A stretch of DNA of 23,702 nucleotides from NCBI GenBank assembly GCA_019136325.1, contig JAGVUJ010000153.1:1-23702 (forward strand). The letters run 5' to 3'. Both the position numbers and the translations under genes were made by a program. Under the pieces are notes generated by a model. The model searched no databases, was not told where the DNA came from, and saw only the letters and a program-made list of their open reading frames with translations. Each line of letters opens with the position of its first letter. Within the stretch, counting starts at the first letter, position 1. Source of the stretch: Deltaproteobacteria bacterium. GTDB lineage: Bacteria; Desulfobacterota; Syntrophia; Syntrophales; Smithellaceae. Below are positions 17,101 through 23,661 of the stretch, piece after piece.

Positions 17101-17247
17101 GAAACCGTCGAGACGCCGCAGATGGCCATGCCGGAAATGCACCATGACACAAGGAAGATGAGTTTTGCAGAAGTGGAGCTGGGTTTCAAACCTGAAGATG
17201 CCGTCAAAGAAGCGTGCCGCTGTCTGCGTTGTGACGCTGAATTGTAA
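14191..17247 (+). CDS. hydB: HydB-GltD/NfnB fusion, flavoprotein subunit of the [FeFe] hydrogenase
   Basis: This is a 1018-residue fusion. Residues 1-95 form a thioredoxin-like [2Fe-2S] domain (C11, C16, C48, C52). Residues about 130-440 are the NuoF FMN/NADH module (GRGGAGFPTG 166-175; CNADEGDPGAF 193-203; VCGEETAL 283-290). A [4Fe-4S] site follows with C455, C458, C461 and C501. Instead of the C-terminal ferredoxin domain of bifurcating HydB, there is a complete GltD/NfnB-like part. It has a cysteine-rich region (C531, C536, C544, C548, C583, C587, C591, C595), an FAD dinucleotide fold (VIGAGPAGLTAA 635-646), an NAD(P) fold (VVVIGGGNSAID 769-780), the YRR...MPA segment typical of NADPH-using members, and the terminal FAD motif FAGGDAATG. 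An AAGGAGG site lies 10 bases upstream. The enzyme may connect NADH, NADPH and H2; direction and bifurcation are unproven. Confidence 0.93.
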   Translation: MKVFRAHLLICGGTGCQASGSPAVKKALLEELDKKKLTDEIKVVETGCNGFCALGPIMVVYPEGVIYISLKPEDIPELVEEHLIKGRIVQKLLYREPTTDQIIPTMQDIPFFAHQELRVLKNRGLIDPEKIEEYIARDGYAGMAKALTEMTPEQIVQEILDSGLRGRGGAGFPTGLKWKFASQSKSDVKYVLCNADEGDPGAFMDRSVLEADPHAVLEGMVIAAKAIGSSQGYIYCRAEYPLAIHRLNVAIDQAKKAGLLGKDILGTGFDFNLEIYQGAGAFVCGEETALMTSIEGKRGMPRPRPPFPAVAGLWQKPSILNNVETLANVGQIILRGSKWYASVGTEKSKGTKVFALTGDVNNVGLVEVPMGTKLGTIVYDIGGGIPKGKKFKAAQLGGPSGGMIPIQHLNAPVDYEKVVELGAIMGSGGLIVMNEDKCAVDMARFFMDFCQDESCGKCTPCREGTKRMLEILTNITQGKGKEGDIELLEEMAAVIKNAALCGLGQTAPNPVLSTLRYFRKEYEDHIRNHHCSAAVCSALFKSPCQHTCPIEMDIPSYIALIRAGRFEDAYKVLLQTNPFPSVCGRVCDHKCQTKCRRGNMDEPIAIKFLKRFITDNAPRPKIEAVPVTRKEKIAVIGAGPAGLTAARDLAQRGYKVTVFEELPKPGGMLYWGIPSYRLPRNILDGEIDDIRALGVDIKLNTRVGKDITFAKLEKDFDYIYLATGAHKSQKMGVKGEDLKNVFGGVEFLRDFNANEEQWMNGKNSLGKKVVVIGGGNSAIDAARVALRLGSDVTILYRRLKQDMPAAEEEIKAAEEEGIKIDLLVAPLKIEGTKGKVSSITCQRMKLGDFDNSGRKKPVPVEGSEFTLKVDAIIAAIGQVPDMSFLDAKKGVGVNKWDCFEVGKGYKSGTANPRYFAGGDAATGPDTVIAAIGAGHQAADDIDNAIRKANGEPAYEAPVKEKIDIPLIIDEETVETPQMAMPEMHHDTRKMSFAEVELGFKPEDAVKEACRCLRCDAEL

Positions 17248-17268
17248 ACTGTTTGGGAGTAAATAATT

Positions 17269-19032
17269 ATGTCCAAAAATATTAAACTGACTATTGATAA
17301 CAAAGACGTAGAGGTTCCGGCCGGCTCTACTATTCTGGAAGCGGCCCGCAGTGTCGGCATTAAGATTCCGACGCTTTGCGCATGGACAGAAAGAAATCAT
17401 ACACCCGGCGCCTGCCGTGTTTGCATGACGGAAGTGGAAGGCCAACGCAGTCTGATTGCGGCATGTGTTTTCCCCGTCTCGGAAGGCATGGTTGTCCGCA
17501 CCAATACGGAAAAAGTCCGTCAGGCGAGGAAAATGGTTGTGGAGTTGTTGCTGGCCAATCATCCGCAGGAGTGCAACTTCTGTGTCAGAAACGGCAGTTG
17601 CGAATTGCAGAAAGTCGCCGAGTTTGTCGGTCTCAAAGAAGTGCGTTTTGATTACACGCAATTCCCCAAGGAAGGCATGATCGACCGTTCCAGCCCTTCC
17701 ATTGTTCGGGACAGTCGCAAATGCATCGATTGCCACCGCTGTGTCACCGTCTGCGAACACGTTCAAACGGTCAGCGTTCTGACGCCGGCCAACCGCGGCA
17801 GCAAGGTCAAAGTCGTCCCGGCATTTGACCTTCCTCTGGTGGAATCCAACTGTGTTACCTGCGGTCAATGCATTCTGGTTTGTCCCGTCGGCGCTCTTTA
17901 TGAGAAGGATGATGTTGAGAGCGTCTGGAAGGCTCTGCAGGATCCGGCCAAACACGTTATCGTCCAGGAAGCTCCGGCGATTCGTGCCGCGCTGGGCGAA
18001 GAATTCGGCATGCCTCCGGGGAGCCTGGTGACCGGCAAGATGATCGCTGCCTTGAGAAGACTGGGTTTCGATAAAGTATTCGACACCAATTTTACCGCCG
18101 ACCTCACCATCATTGAGGAAGGCAACGAACTGCTCAAGAGGGTTAAAGAAGGCGGAACGCTGCCGATGATTACATCGTGCAGCCCTGGCTGGATCAAGTT
18201 CTGCGAACATTTTTATCCGGAATTACTCGGTCATTTATCCACATGCAAGTCGCCACAGCAAATGTTCGGCGCACTCGCCAAGACGTATTACGCGGAAACA
18301 GCCGGCATCGATCCGAAAGATATCGTTTCGGTCTCCATCATGCCCTGCACCGCTAAAAAGTTCGAAGCCCAGCGTCCCGAAATGAACAGCAGCGGCTTTC
18401 GTGATGTGGACTATGTCCTGACCACCCGTGAACTTGGACGCATGATCAAGGAAGCCGGCATTGATTTTGAAACCCTGGCCGATGAAGATTATGACGCACC
18501 GATGGGTGAATATACCGGCGCCGCCACCATCTTCGGCGCGACCGGCGGCGTCATGGAGGCTGCTCTGCGCACGGTGTATGCGGTTGTCACCGGCAAAGAT
18601 CTGCCGAGTCTGGATATTACGCCTGTTCGCGGACTTGACGGCGTCAAAGAAGCGACCGTCGAAGTCGGCCCTTTAGGCAAGGTAAAGATTGCCGTCGCCC
18701 ACGGACTGGGTAACGCCCGTAAAATCATGGATCTTATCCGTGACGGCAAAGCGGATTACGTCTTCATTGAAGTGATGTGCTGTCCCGGCGGCTGTATCTC
18801 CGGCGGCGGCGAGCCGATTCCCACGAACAACGATATCAGGGTCCTGCGCTCTTCCGCTCTTTATAAAGATGACGGAAACGTTCAGAAGAATCGTCAATCA
18901 CATGAAAATGAGTCTGTGAAGAAATTATACGATAAGTTTCTCAAAGAACCACTGGGACACAAGTCGCATAAACTTCTGCACACCACGTACGTGCAAAGAG
19001 GAACCGAATTGCCTCAGAAGAAAGATGGCTGA
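17269..19032 (+). CDS. hydA: HydA, catalytic subunit of the trimeric [FeFe] hydrogenase
   Basis: The 587 residues carry an N-terminal [2Fe-2S] domain (C37, C49, C52, C66), a His-Cys [4Fe-4S] site (H98, C102, C105, C111), two ferredoxin [4Fe-4S] clusters (C152-C162 and C195-C205), the H-cluster domain (about 225-525) and the small-subunit-like tail (SHENESVKKLYDKFL, LLHTTY). H-cluster motifs are TSCSPGW (L1, 302-308), MPCTAKKFE (L2) and EVMCCPGGCISGGG (L3). In L1 the second cysteine of TSCCP, a cluster ligand in characterised enzymes, reads as Ser (18181-18183), and L3 has an additional Cys before the ligand. There is no C-terminal extra [2Fe-2S] domain, unlike Thermotoga HydA. The enzyme interconverts H2 and protons in the cytoplasm with electrons from HydB/HydC. 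It ends the operon at a strong terminator. Confidence 0.95.
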   Translation: MSKNIKLTIDNKDVEVPAGSTILEAARSVGIKIPTLCAWTERNHTPGACRVCMTEVEGQRSLIAACVFPVSEGMVVRTNTEKVRQARKMVVELLLANHPQECNFCVRNGSCELQKVAEFVGLKEVRFDYTQFPKEGMIDRSSPSIVRDSRKCIDCHRCVTVCEHVQTVSVLTPANRGSKVKVVPAFDLPLVESNCVTCGQCILVCPVGALYEKDDVESVWKALQDPAKHVIVQEAPAIRAALGEEFGMPPGSLVTGKMIAALRRLGFDKVFDTNFTADLTIIEEGNELLKRVKEGGTLPMITSCSPGWIKFCEHFYPELLGHLSTCKSPQQMFGALAKTYYAETAGIDPKDIVSVSIMPCTAKKFEAQRPEMNSSGFRDVDYVLTTRELGRMIKEAGIDFETLADEDYDAPMGEYTGAATIFGATGGVMEAALRTVYAVVTGKDLPSLDITPVRGLDGVKEATVEVGPLGKVKIAVAHGLGNARKIMDLIRDGKADYVFIEVMCCPGGCISGGGEPIPTNNDIRVLRSSALYKDDGNVQKNRQSHENESVKKLYDKFLKEPLGHKSHKLLHTTYVQRGTELPQKKDG

Positions 19033-19055
19033 TTTTTCATTTTAAACAAACGTTT

Positions 19056-19097
19056 AAAAGAGGTTTGCTCCGTCCGGGGGCAGACCTCTTTTTTTAA
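19056..19097 (+). terminator. Rho-independent terminator of the hydrogenase operon
   Basis: A 13-bp stem with one G-U pair (19056-19068 with 19080-19092, loop of 11) is followed by a T-run ending near 19095. It begins 24 bases after the hydA stop codon and separates the structural operon from the maturation genes. Confidence 0.92.
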
Positions 19098-19251
19098 CGA
19101 AACTCCGATGAGACAGGCCGATAACCTCAGGATCACTATCGGCAATATCGGATGGGTTCGTCAATGTATCCTGCAAGCAAAACGAAACGGGATTTTCAGA
19201 CGACAGTCCGGTTCATGATTTTGAAACATCAACCCCTCGAGTGAATCATTT

Positions 19252-20640
19252 ATGACCGACAAGAGAACCGAGCAAGATTTTCTGGGCGACCTGAACGTTC
19301 CGGTTGAGGTGTATTGGGGGATTCACACGCAACGGGCCCTTCAAAATTTTCCGATCAGTTCATTAAAAGTAAATCCTTCTTTAATCAGAGCGCTGGCGAT
19401 GCTGAAAAAAGCCTGCTGTGTGGCAAACACCGAAACAGGATTTCTGTCCGCATCGAAATCACACGTTATCGCGGACACCTGCGATGAAATTGTCTCCGGC
19501 GCTTTGATGGATCAGTTTCCCCTGGACGCCCTGCAAGGCGGCGCGGGAACGTCCGTCAATATGAACATCAATGAAGTCATTGCCAACCGCGCCATTGAAA
19601 AGCTGGGGGGAACAAAAGGCGATTATTCGATCATTCATCCTCTGGAAGACGTCAATCTTCACCAATCCACCAACGATGTTTATCCCACGGCGATAAAAAT
19701 GGCCGCCATTTTCAAATTCAGAGATTTATCCCGCGCGGTTTCCGGCTTGCAGGGCGCTTTTCAGGAGAAGGAAAAGGAATATTCCGCAATTGTCAAACCG
19801 GGGAGAACGGAGCTTCAGGAAGCCGTCCCCATTACCCTGGGAGCGGAATTCTCCGCGTTTGCCGAAGCTTTTTCCCGTGACCGCTGGCGGATGTTCAAAT
19901 GCGAAGAACGTCTGCGGGTGGTTAATCTCGGCGGCACCGCTGTCGGAACGGGACTCACCGCGCCGCGCAATTACATTTTTCTGGTTATTGAAAAGCTCCG
20001 GGAAATAACCGGGCTGGGGCTTTCCCGCGGCGAGAATGTCATGGGCGAAACGGCCAACGCCGATGCTTTTGTGGAAGTCTCCGGCATCCTCAAGGCTCAT
20101 GCCGTCAATCTCATTAAAATAGCCAGCGATCTGCGCTTCATGAATTTTCTGGGAGAGATCAAACTGCCTCAATTGCAGGCCGGCTCTTCCATTATGCCCG
20201 GAAAAGTCAATCCTGTCCTGTGTGAAGCCGCCATCCAGACCGGCATCAAGGTCATCGCCAATGACGGAATCATAACCGACACGGCGTCCCGCGGCACCCT
20301 GCAAATCAATGAATTCCTGCCGCTGCTCGCGCATGCGCTTCTGGAATCGCTTGATTTACTGATTAACATCAATGGACTTCTGGCCGCTCATGTACGCGGC
20401 ATCAGGGCCAACCGTGAACAATGCGCAGAATATTTTAACGCCAGTCCCATGATTATTACGGCCCTGCTGCCCGTCATCGGCTACGAAAAAGCCTCTCGGC
20501 TCATAACTGATTTTTCTTCCACCGGAGAAAAAAACGTGCGACAGTTTCTGGAAGAAAAACTGGGGAAGGAATTAATTGATAAAGTGATGTCCCCCTATCA
20601 ATTAACAGCTCTGGGGTTCAAGGATCAAAACAATGAATAA
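19252..20640 (+). CDS. Aspartate ammonia-lyase / fumarase-family lyase linked to hydF
   Basis: This 462-residue member of the fumarase/aspartase superfamily carries the signature GSSIMPGKVNP and the segment GGAGTSVNMN. Aspartases release ammonia from L-aspartate to give fumarate. Several active-site segments differ from typical AspA: HPLEDVNLHQSTND instead of the HPNDHVNMSQS type, and GRTELQEAVP instead of GRTQLQDAVP or GRTHLQDA. Substrate is therefore uncertain. The stop codon overlaps the start of hydF by eight bases, so the two are translationally coupled. Aspartase-like genes recur in hydEFG maturation clusters, which suggests a role in H-cluster assembly, perhaps ammonia supply for the azadithiolate bridge; this is inference. 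The ribosome site is weak (GAGTGA). Confidence 0.85.
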   Translation: MTDKRTEQDFLGDLNVPVEVYWGIHTQRALQNFPISSLKVNPSLIRALAMLKKACCVANTETGFLSASKSHVIADTCDEIVSGALMDQFPLDALQGGAGTSVNMNINEVIANRAIEKLGGTKGDYSIIHPLEDVNLHQSTNDVYPTAIKMAAIFKFRDLSRAVSGLQGAFQEKEKEYSAIVKPGRTELQEAVPITLGAEFSAFAEAFSRDRWRMFKCEERLRVVNLGGTAVGTGLTAPRNYIFLVIEKLREITGLGLSRGENVMGETANADAFVEVSGILKAHAVNLIKIASDLRFMNFLGEIKLPQLQAGSSIMPGKVNPVLCEAAIQTGIKVIANDGIITDTASRGTLQINEFLPLLAHALLESLDLLININGLLAAHVRGIRANREQCAEYFNASPMIITALLPVIGYEKASRLITDFSSTGEKNVRQFLEEKLGKELIDKVMSPYQLTALGFKDQNNE

Positions 20641-21880
20641 CACGCCCAAGGGAAACCGCCTGCATATCGCGCTGCTGGGACGCACCAATGTCGGCAAATC
20701 CAGCCTGCTTAATTTAATGCTGGGGCAGGACATTGCCATCACGTCTCCTGTGGCCGGAACAACAACCGACATTGTGGAAAAAGCCATGGAGCTTCTGCCC
20801 CTGGGTCCCGTTCTTTTTCTGGATACGGCCGGTCTTGACGACATTTCGGAGCTTTCCGGTGCACGCTTGAAAAAAACAGCCAGGGTTTTCGACCGCGCGG
20901 ATGTCATTATTCTGGTCACGGAATCAGATCGCTGGACTGATTTTGAAGAGTCGGTTTTAACGGAAGCAAAGGCGCGTAACATTCCCGTTTTGATTGTGAT
21001 GAATAAAATTGATTTACACCAGCCTTCAGACGACTACTGGAAAGTCCTCAGCCGGAAATCAGGCAGGATTTTGACGGTTTCCTGCAACGATGAGACGAAA
21101 CGTCAGGACTACCTGCAAGCTTTAAAAAAAGAGCTGATTAAGGCGGCACCGGCAGATTTCATCGGCACACCAGCGCTGATCGGAGATCTTCTTCCACCCG
21201 GCGGGTTGGCTGTTTTAGTCGTTCCGATTGACTTGCAGGCGCCTAAGGGCAGATTGATTCTGCCGCAGGTTCAAACCATTCGTGATGCGCTCGATAATGA
21301 CGCGGCAACGCTTGTTGTCAAGGAAAGAGAACTCGCCGCCGTGCTGGCGAATCTGAAGCAACCGCCGGCTATTGTCGTCACCGATTCGCAGGCCATTCTC
21401 AAAGTAACGGCCGATGTCCCGAAAGACATTCCGGTCACCACCTTCTCCATTCTTTTTGCCCGGCAAAAATCCGATTTAACCGTCATGGCGCGCGGAGCCG
21501 CGGCAATCGACAGTCTCCAACCGGGCGACGGTATTCTGATCGCGGAAGCCTGCTCGCATCATGCGCTGGAAGACGATATCGGACGGGTGAAGATTCCCCG
21601 CTGGCTCAAACAATACGTCGGAGGCGATCTGCAGATCGATACATCGACCGGACGCGATTATCCCGACGATCTGAAAAAATATAAACTGATCATTCACTGC
21701 GGCGCCTGCATGATTAACCGCCGGGAGATGCTCAACCGACTGCGCAAAGCGCAGGAAGCCGGTGTTCCCGTCACAAACTACGGCATAGCCATTTCGTTCC
21801 TGCAGGGCGTTCTCAGGCGCAGCCTTGCCCCTTTCCCCATGGCACTTTCCGCTTTTGAAAAAGAACCCTCTCGCTGTTAA
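20633..21880 (+). CDS. hydF: [FeFe] hydrogenase H-cluster maturation GTPase HydF
   Basis: HydF is the scaffold that receives the diiron precursor from HydE and HydG and delivers it to apo-hydrogenase. The 415 residues contain an N-terminal GTPase domain (GRTNVGKSS 16-24, DTAG 64-67, NKID 124-127), a dimerisation domain, and a C-terminal [4Fe-4S]-binding domain with the family pattern CxH-x45-HCxxC (C307, H309, H355, C356, C359). Length and motifs are normal. It starts inside the end of the lyase gene (ATGAATAA). hydE and hydG are not in this window and must lie elsewhere. It is expected to mature both hydrogenases encoded here. Confidence 0.97.
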   Translation: MNNTPKGNRLHIALLGRTNVGKSSLLNLMLGQDIAITSPVAGTTTDIVEKAMELLPLGPVLFLDTAGLDDISELSGARLKKTARVFDRADVIILVTESDRWTDFEESVLTEAKARNIPVLIVMNKIDLHQPSDDYWKVLSRKSGRILTVSCNDETKRQDYLQALKKELIKAAPADFIGTPALIGDLLPPGGLAVLVVPIDLQAPKGRLILPQVQTIRDALDNDAATLVVKERELAAVLANLKQPPAIVVTDSQAILKVTADVPKDIPVTTFSILFARQKSDLTVMARGAAAIDSLQPGDGILIAEACSHHALEDDIGRVKIPRWLKQYVGGDLQIDTSTGRDYPDDLKKYKLIIHCGACMINRREMLNRLRKAQEAGVPVTNYGIAISFLQGVLRRSLAPFPMALSAFEKEPSRC

Positions 21881-21930
21881 TTCACCCATCTCATCTATAA
21901 TTTATTGTTATTCATTGTATTACTATTTTC

Positions 21931-21959
21931 TTGACTTCAGGATATTTCTAAAGTATAAA
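21931..21959 (+). promoter_or_regulatory. Probable promoter after hydF
   Basis: TTGACT (21931-21936) and TATAAA (21954-21959) are 17 bases apart, close to the sigma-70 consensus. Transcription would start near 21967, more than 390 bases before the next large gene, so the transcript would have a long leader containing the ten-codon ORF. Confidence 0.6.
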
Positions 21960-21994
21960 TGGCCATCATATACTTTAGAGGAGATAGAAAAACC

Positions 21995-22027
21995 ATGCGT
22001 TTCATATTTTTGATCCACACGGACTGA
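21995..22027 (+). CDS. Possible ten-codon leader peptide
   Basis: A ribosome-site-like GAGGAG (21978-21983) precedes ATG CGT by 11 bases. The frame encodes MRFIFLIHTD and then stops at TGA. It lies just after a probable promoter. It could be a leader peptide of an attenuator or the remnant of a longer gene. No runs of one amino acid suggest classical amino-acid attenuation. Confidence 0.3.
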   Translation: MRFIFLIHTD

Positions 22028-22273
22028 CGTTTTATCGTCGGACTTGTAAAGCCCTTTGAAATGTTCCCTCCCCTTTTATCAACAGCGCAGCATATCTAAA
22101 TTCCGCTAATCTGCCTGATGCTGAAACGGCGAGGCAGCCAGTGGAAATCTTTAATTCGCAAGATTTTCCATTACCCGACAAATGCATTAAAGCATTCATG
22201 ATCATGGTGCTTACATGCAATAAATTCGACCAATTGATTCAGAGTCGAGTGGAATTATCTTGACTGAAACCGG

Positions 22274-22299
22274 CATATATGTTTATCTTAACATATATG
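22274..22299. promoter_or_regulatory. Inverted-repeat operator candidate before the second hydrogenase
   Basis: CATATATGTT (22274-22283) and AACATATATG (22290-22299) form a perfect 10-bp inverted repeat around a six-base centre. Each arm contains the self-complementary CATATATG, so the element is at once an inverted and a direct repeat. It covers the -35 region of the candidate extended -10 promoter at 22307-22315 (TGACATAAT). It does not match the usual Rex or FNR spacing. Confidence 0.5.
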
Positions 22300-22306
22300 T
22301 CTTTTA

Positions 22307-22315
22307 TGACATAAT
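22307..22315 (+). promoter_or_regulatory. Candidate extended -10 promoter of the second hydrogenase
   Basis: TGACATAAT fits an extended -10 element (TGN followed by CATAAT at 22310-22315). No good -35 box lies at the right distance; the inverted repeat occupies that place, as expected if an activator substitutes for -35 contacts. Transcription would start near 22322, about 40 bases before the gene. Confidence 0.4.
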
Positions 22316-22363
22316 ATAAGCTCTCTCGTCACTGAGCTTAATTAATAAAGGAGATAAAAGAAA

Positions 22364-23641
22364 ATGAACGTGAATGCTAAAACGTACCAAAAGGGTGAAA
22401 TCCCCGGCGTTATAGCCATCAAGGCGTCTGAATGCAAAGGATGCGATGCCTGTAAACGCCACTGTCCGACCGGAGCCATTCAAGGGATGTTCGGCGCGAC
22501 ACACAGTATCGATGTTGATCTGTGCCTGAGCTGCGGCCAGTGTCTTGTCAATTGTCCCTTTGGCGCCCCTTACGAAACATCGGACGCCGTGGATCTGGTC
22601 ATGGACAAACTGCAAGACAAAAGCGTAACGGTTGTTGGAATCATCGCTCCCGCCGTTCGCGTTGCCATCGGCGAAGAATTCGGAATGCCGGCCGGATCAC
22701 TGGTGACCGGAAAACTCTACGGCGCCATGAAAAAAGCGGGTATCGAAATTTTCGACAACAATTTTACAGCCGATTTAACGATTATGGAAGAGGGATCGGA
22801 ATTTATTCTGCGGGCGCGCCATGCTGTTTTCGGGGAAAAAAGCGAAAATGGCGAGCCCATCGGTCCCCTTCCCCAGTTCACCTCCTGCTGCCCTGCCTGG
22901 GTTCGATTTGTTGAGACGCAGTGTCCGTCGCTGATTCCCCATTTATCCTCGGCGAAATCACCCCAGCAGATGGCCGGAGCCGTCGCCAAGACTTACGGAG
23001 CAAAGGTCTGGGGAAAACCCGCCGATAAGATTTATACGGTCGGCATTATGCCCTGCACGGCCAAAAAATTTGAAGCGTCACGCCCCGAATTCAGGAGCGC
23101 TTTTGAATATCAGGAACATATTCATAAAACAAGCGGTGAGTCCTACCCGGATGTCGATGTCGTGTTGACAACACGGGATCTCGCCCGTCTGTTTAAGAAA
23201 ATGAAAATCGACCTGGCCCAAGAACAGGATTACACCCCTGAAATTCTTTTCGCGGAATATTCGGGAGCCGGAACTATTTTCGGGAATACGGGCGGTGTGA
23301 TGGAAGCAGCCGTCAGAACGGCTTACGCAGTCATTACCGGCGACGAACTTACAAACGTCGAATTCAAGCCGGTGCGTGGATTAAAAGGAGTCAAGAGCGC
23401 ATCGGTGACGCTCAAGGACAGCAAGTACAATAAAGAGGTAACCGTCAATCTGGCGGTGGTTCACGGCATCGCCAGGAATCTGAAACCGGTCATTGATCAG
23501 GTTCTTGCGGGAACGTCCCCCTATCACTTTATTGAAGTCATGAATTGTCCGGCAGGATGCATCAACGGCGGGGGCCAGCCTATTCAGAAAACAGGCTCTT
23601 CCTGGATTGACGCCGTCCGTCCCTGGTTTGCCTGGAAATAA
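22364..23641 (+). CDS. Ferredoxin-type [FeFe] hydrogenase, large catalytic subunit
   Basis: This 425-residue [FeFe] hydrogenase has an N-terminal two-cluster ferredoxin domain (C24, C27, C30, C34; C54, C57, C60, C64) directly joined to the H-cluster domain. All H-cluster motifs are canonical: TSCCPAW (L1, 173-179), MPCTAKKFE (L2), EVMNCPAGCINGGG (L3). No signal peptide is present and the small-subunit tail is missing; the protein ends WIDAVRPWFAWK. Domain layout and length resemble the large subunit of Desulfovibrio-type enzymes, where the small subunit is a separate gene. It probably exchanges electrons with ferredoxin. AAGGAG lies about 10 bases upstream, and another gene follows after 20 bases. 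Confidence 0.95.
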   Translation: MNVNAKTYQKGEIPGVIAIKASECKGCDACKRHCPTGAIQGMFGATHSIDVDLCLSCGQCLVNCPFGAPYETSDAVDLVMDKLQDKSVTVVGIIAPAVRVAIGEEFGMPAGSLVTGKLYGAMKKAGIEIFDNNFTADLTIMEEGSEFILRARHAVFGEKSENGEPIGPLPQFTSCCPAWVRFVETQCPSLIPHLSSAKSPQQMAGAVAKTYGAKVWGKPADKIYTVGIMPCTAKKFEASRPEFRSAFEYQEHIHKTSGESYPDVDVVLTTRDLARLFKKMKIDLAQEQDYTPEILFAEYSGAGTIFGNTGGVMEAAVRTAYAVITGDELTNVEFKPVRGLKGVKSASVTLKDSKYNKEVTVNLAVVHGIARNLKPVIDQVLAGTSPYHFIEVMNCPAGCINGGGQPIQKTGSSWIDAVRPWFAWK

Positions 23642-23661
23642 ATTATTAAAGGAGAACAATT

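Larger units (their letters stand above)
21881..22363. other. Long intergenic region before the second hydrogenase
   Basis: This 483-base gap has no long coding frame of its own. It holds a probable promoter (21931-21959), a ten-codon ORF with a ribosome site (21995-22027), a 10-bp hairpin with one bulge (22142-22170), a short palindrome CATGATCATG (22197-22206), and a perfect inverted repeat (22274-22299) next to the probable promoter of the second hydrogenase. The AT-rich composition and stacked symmetrical elements indicate regulation. Confidence 0.6.

Noticed and set aside
16789..18210. 473-codon open frame on the minus strand across the hydB end and hydA
   Set aside because: It is the antisense of strongly conserved hydB/hydA sequence, has no ribosome site of its own, and its translation shows no domain. 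Long antisense frames are common opposite GC-balanced coding sequence.
19117..19143. 6-bp inverted repeat GCCGAT/ATCGGC before the lyase gene
   Set aside because: The loop is 15 bases and the stem short. No promoter lies next to it, so it could easily be chance.
21825..22013. 62-codon plus-strand open frame overlapping the hydF end
   Set aside because: It begins inside hydF in another frame, has no ribosome site, and encodes an AT-driven composition after 21880.
22274..22299. Rex or FNR site
   Set aside because: The half-sites and the six-base centre do not match TTGTxA-N-TxACAA (Rex) or TTGAT-N4-ATCAA (FNR). It is kept only as an operator for an unknown regulator.
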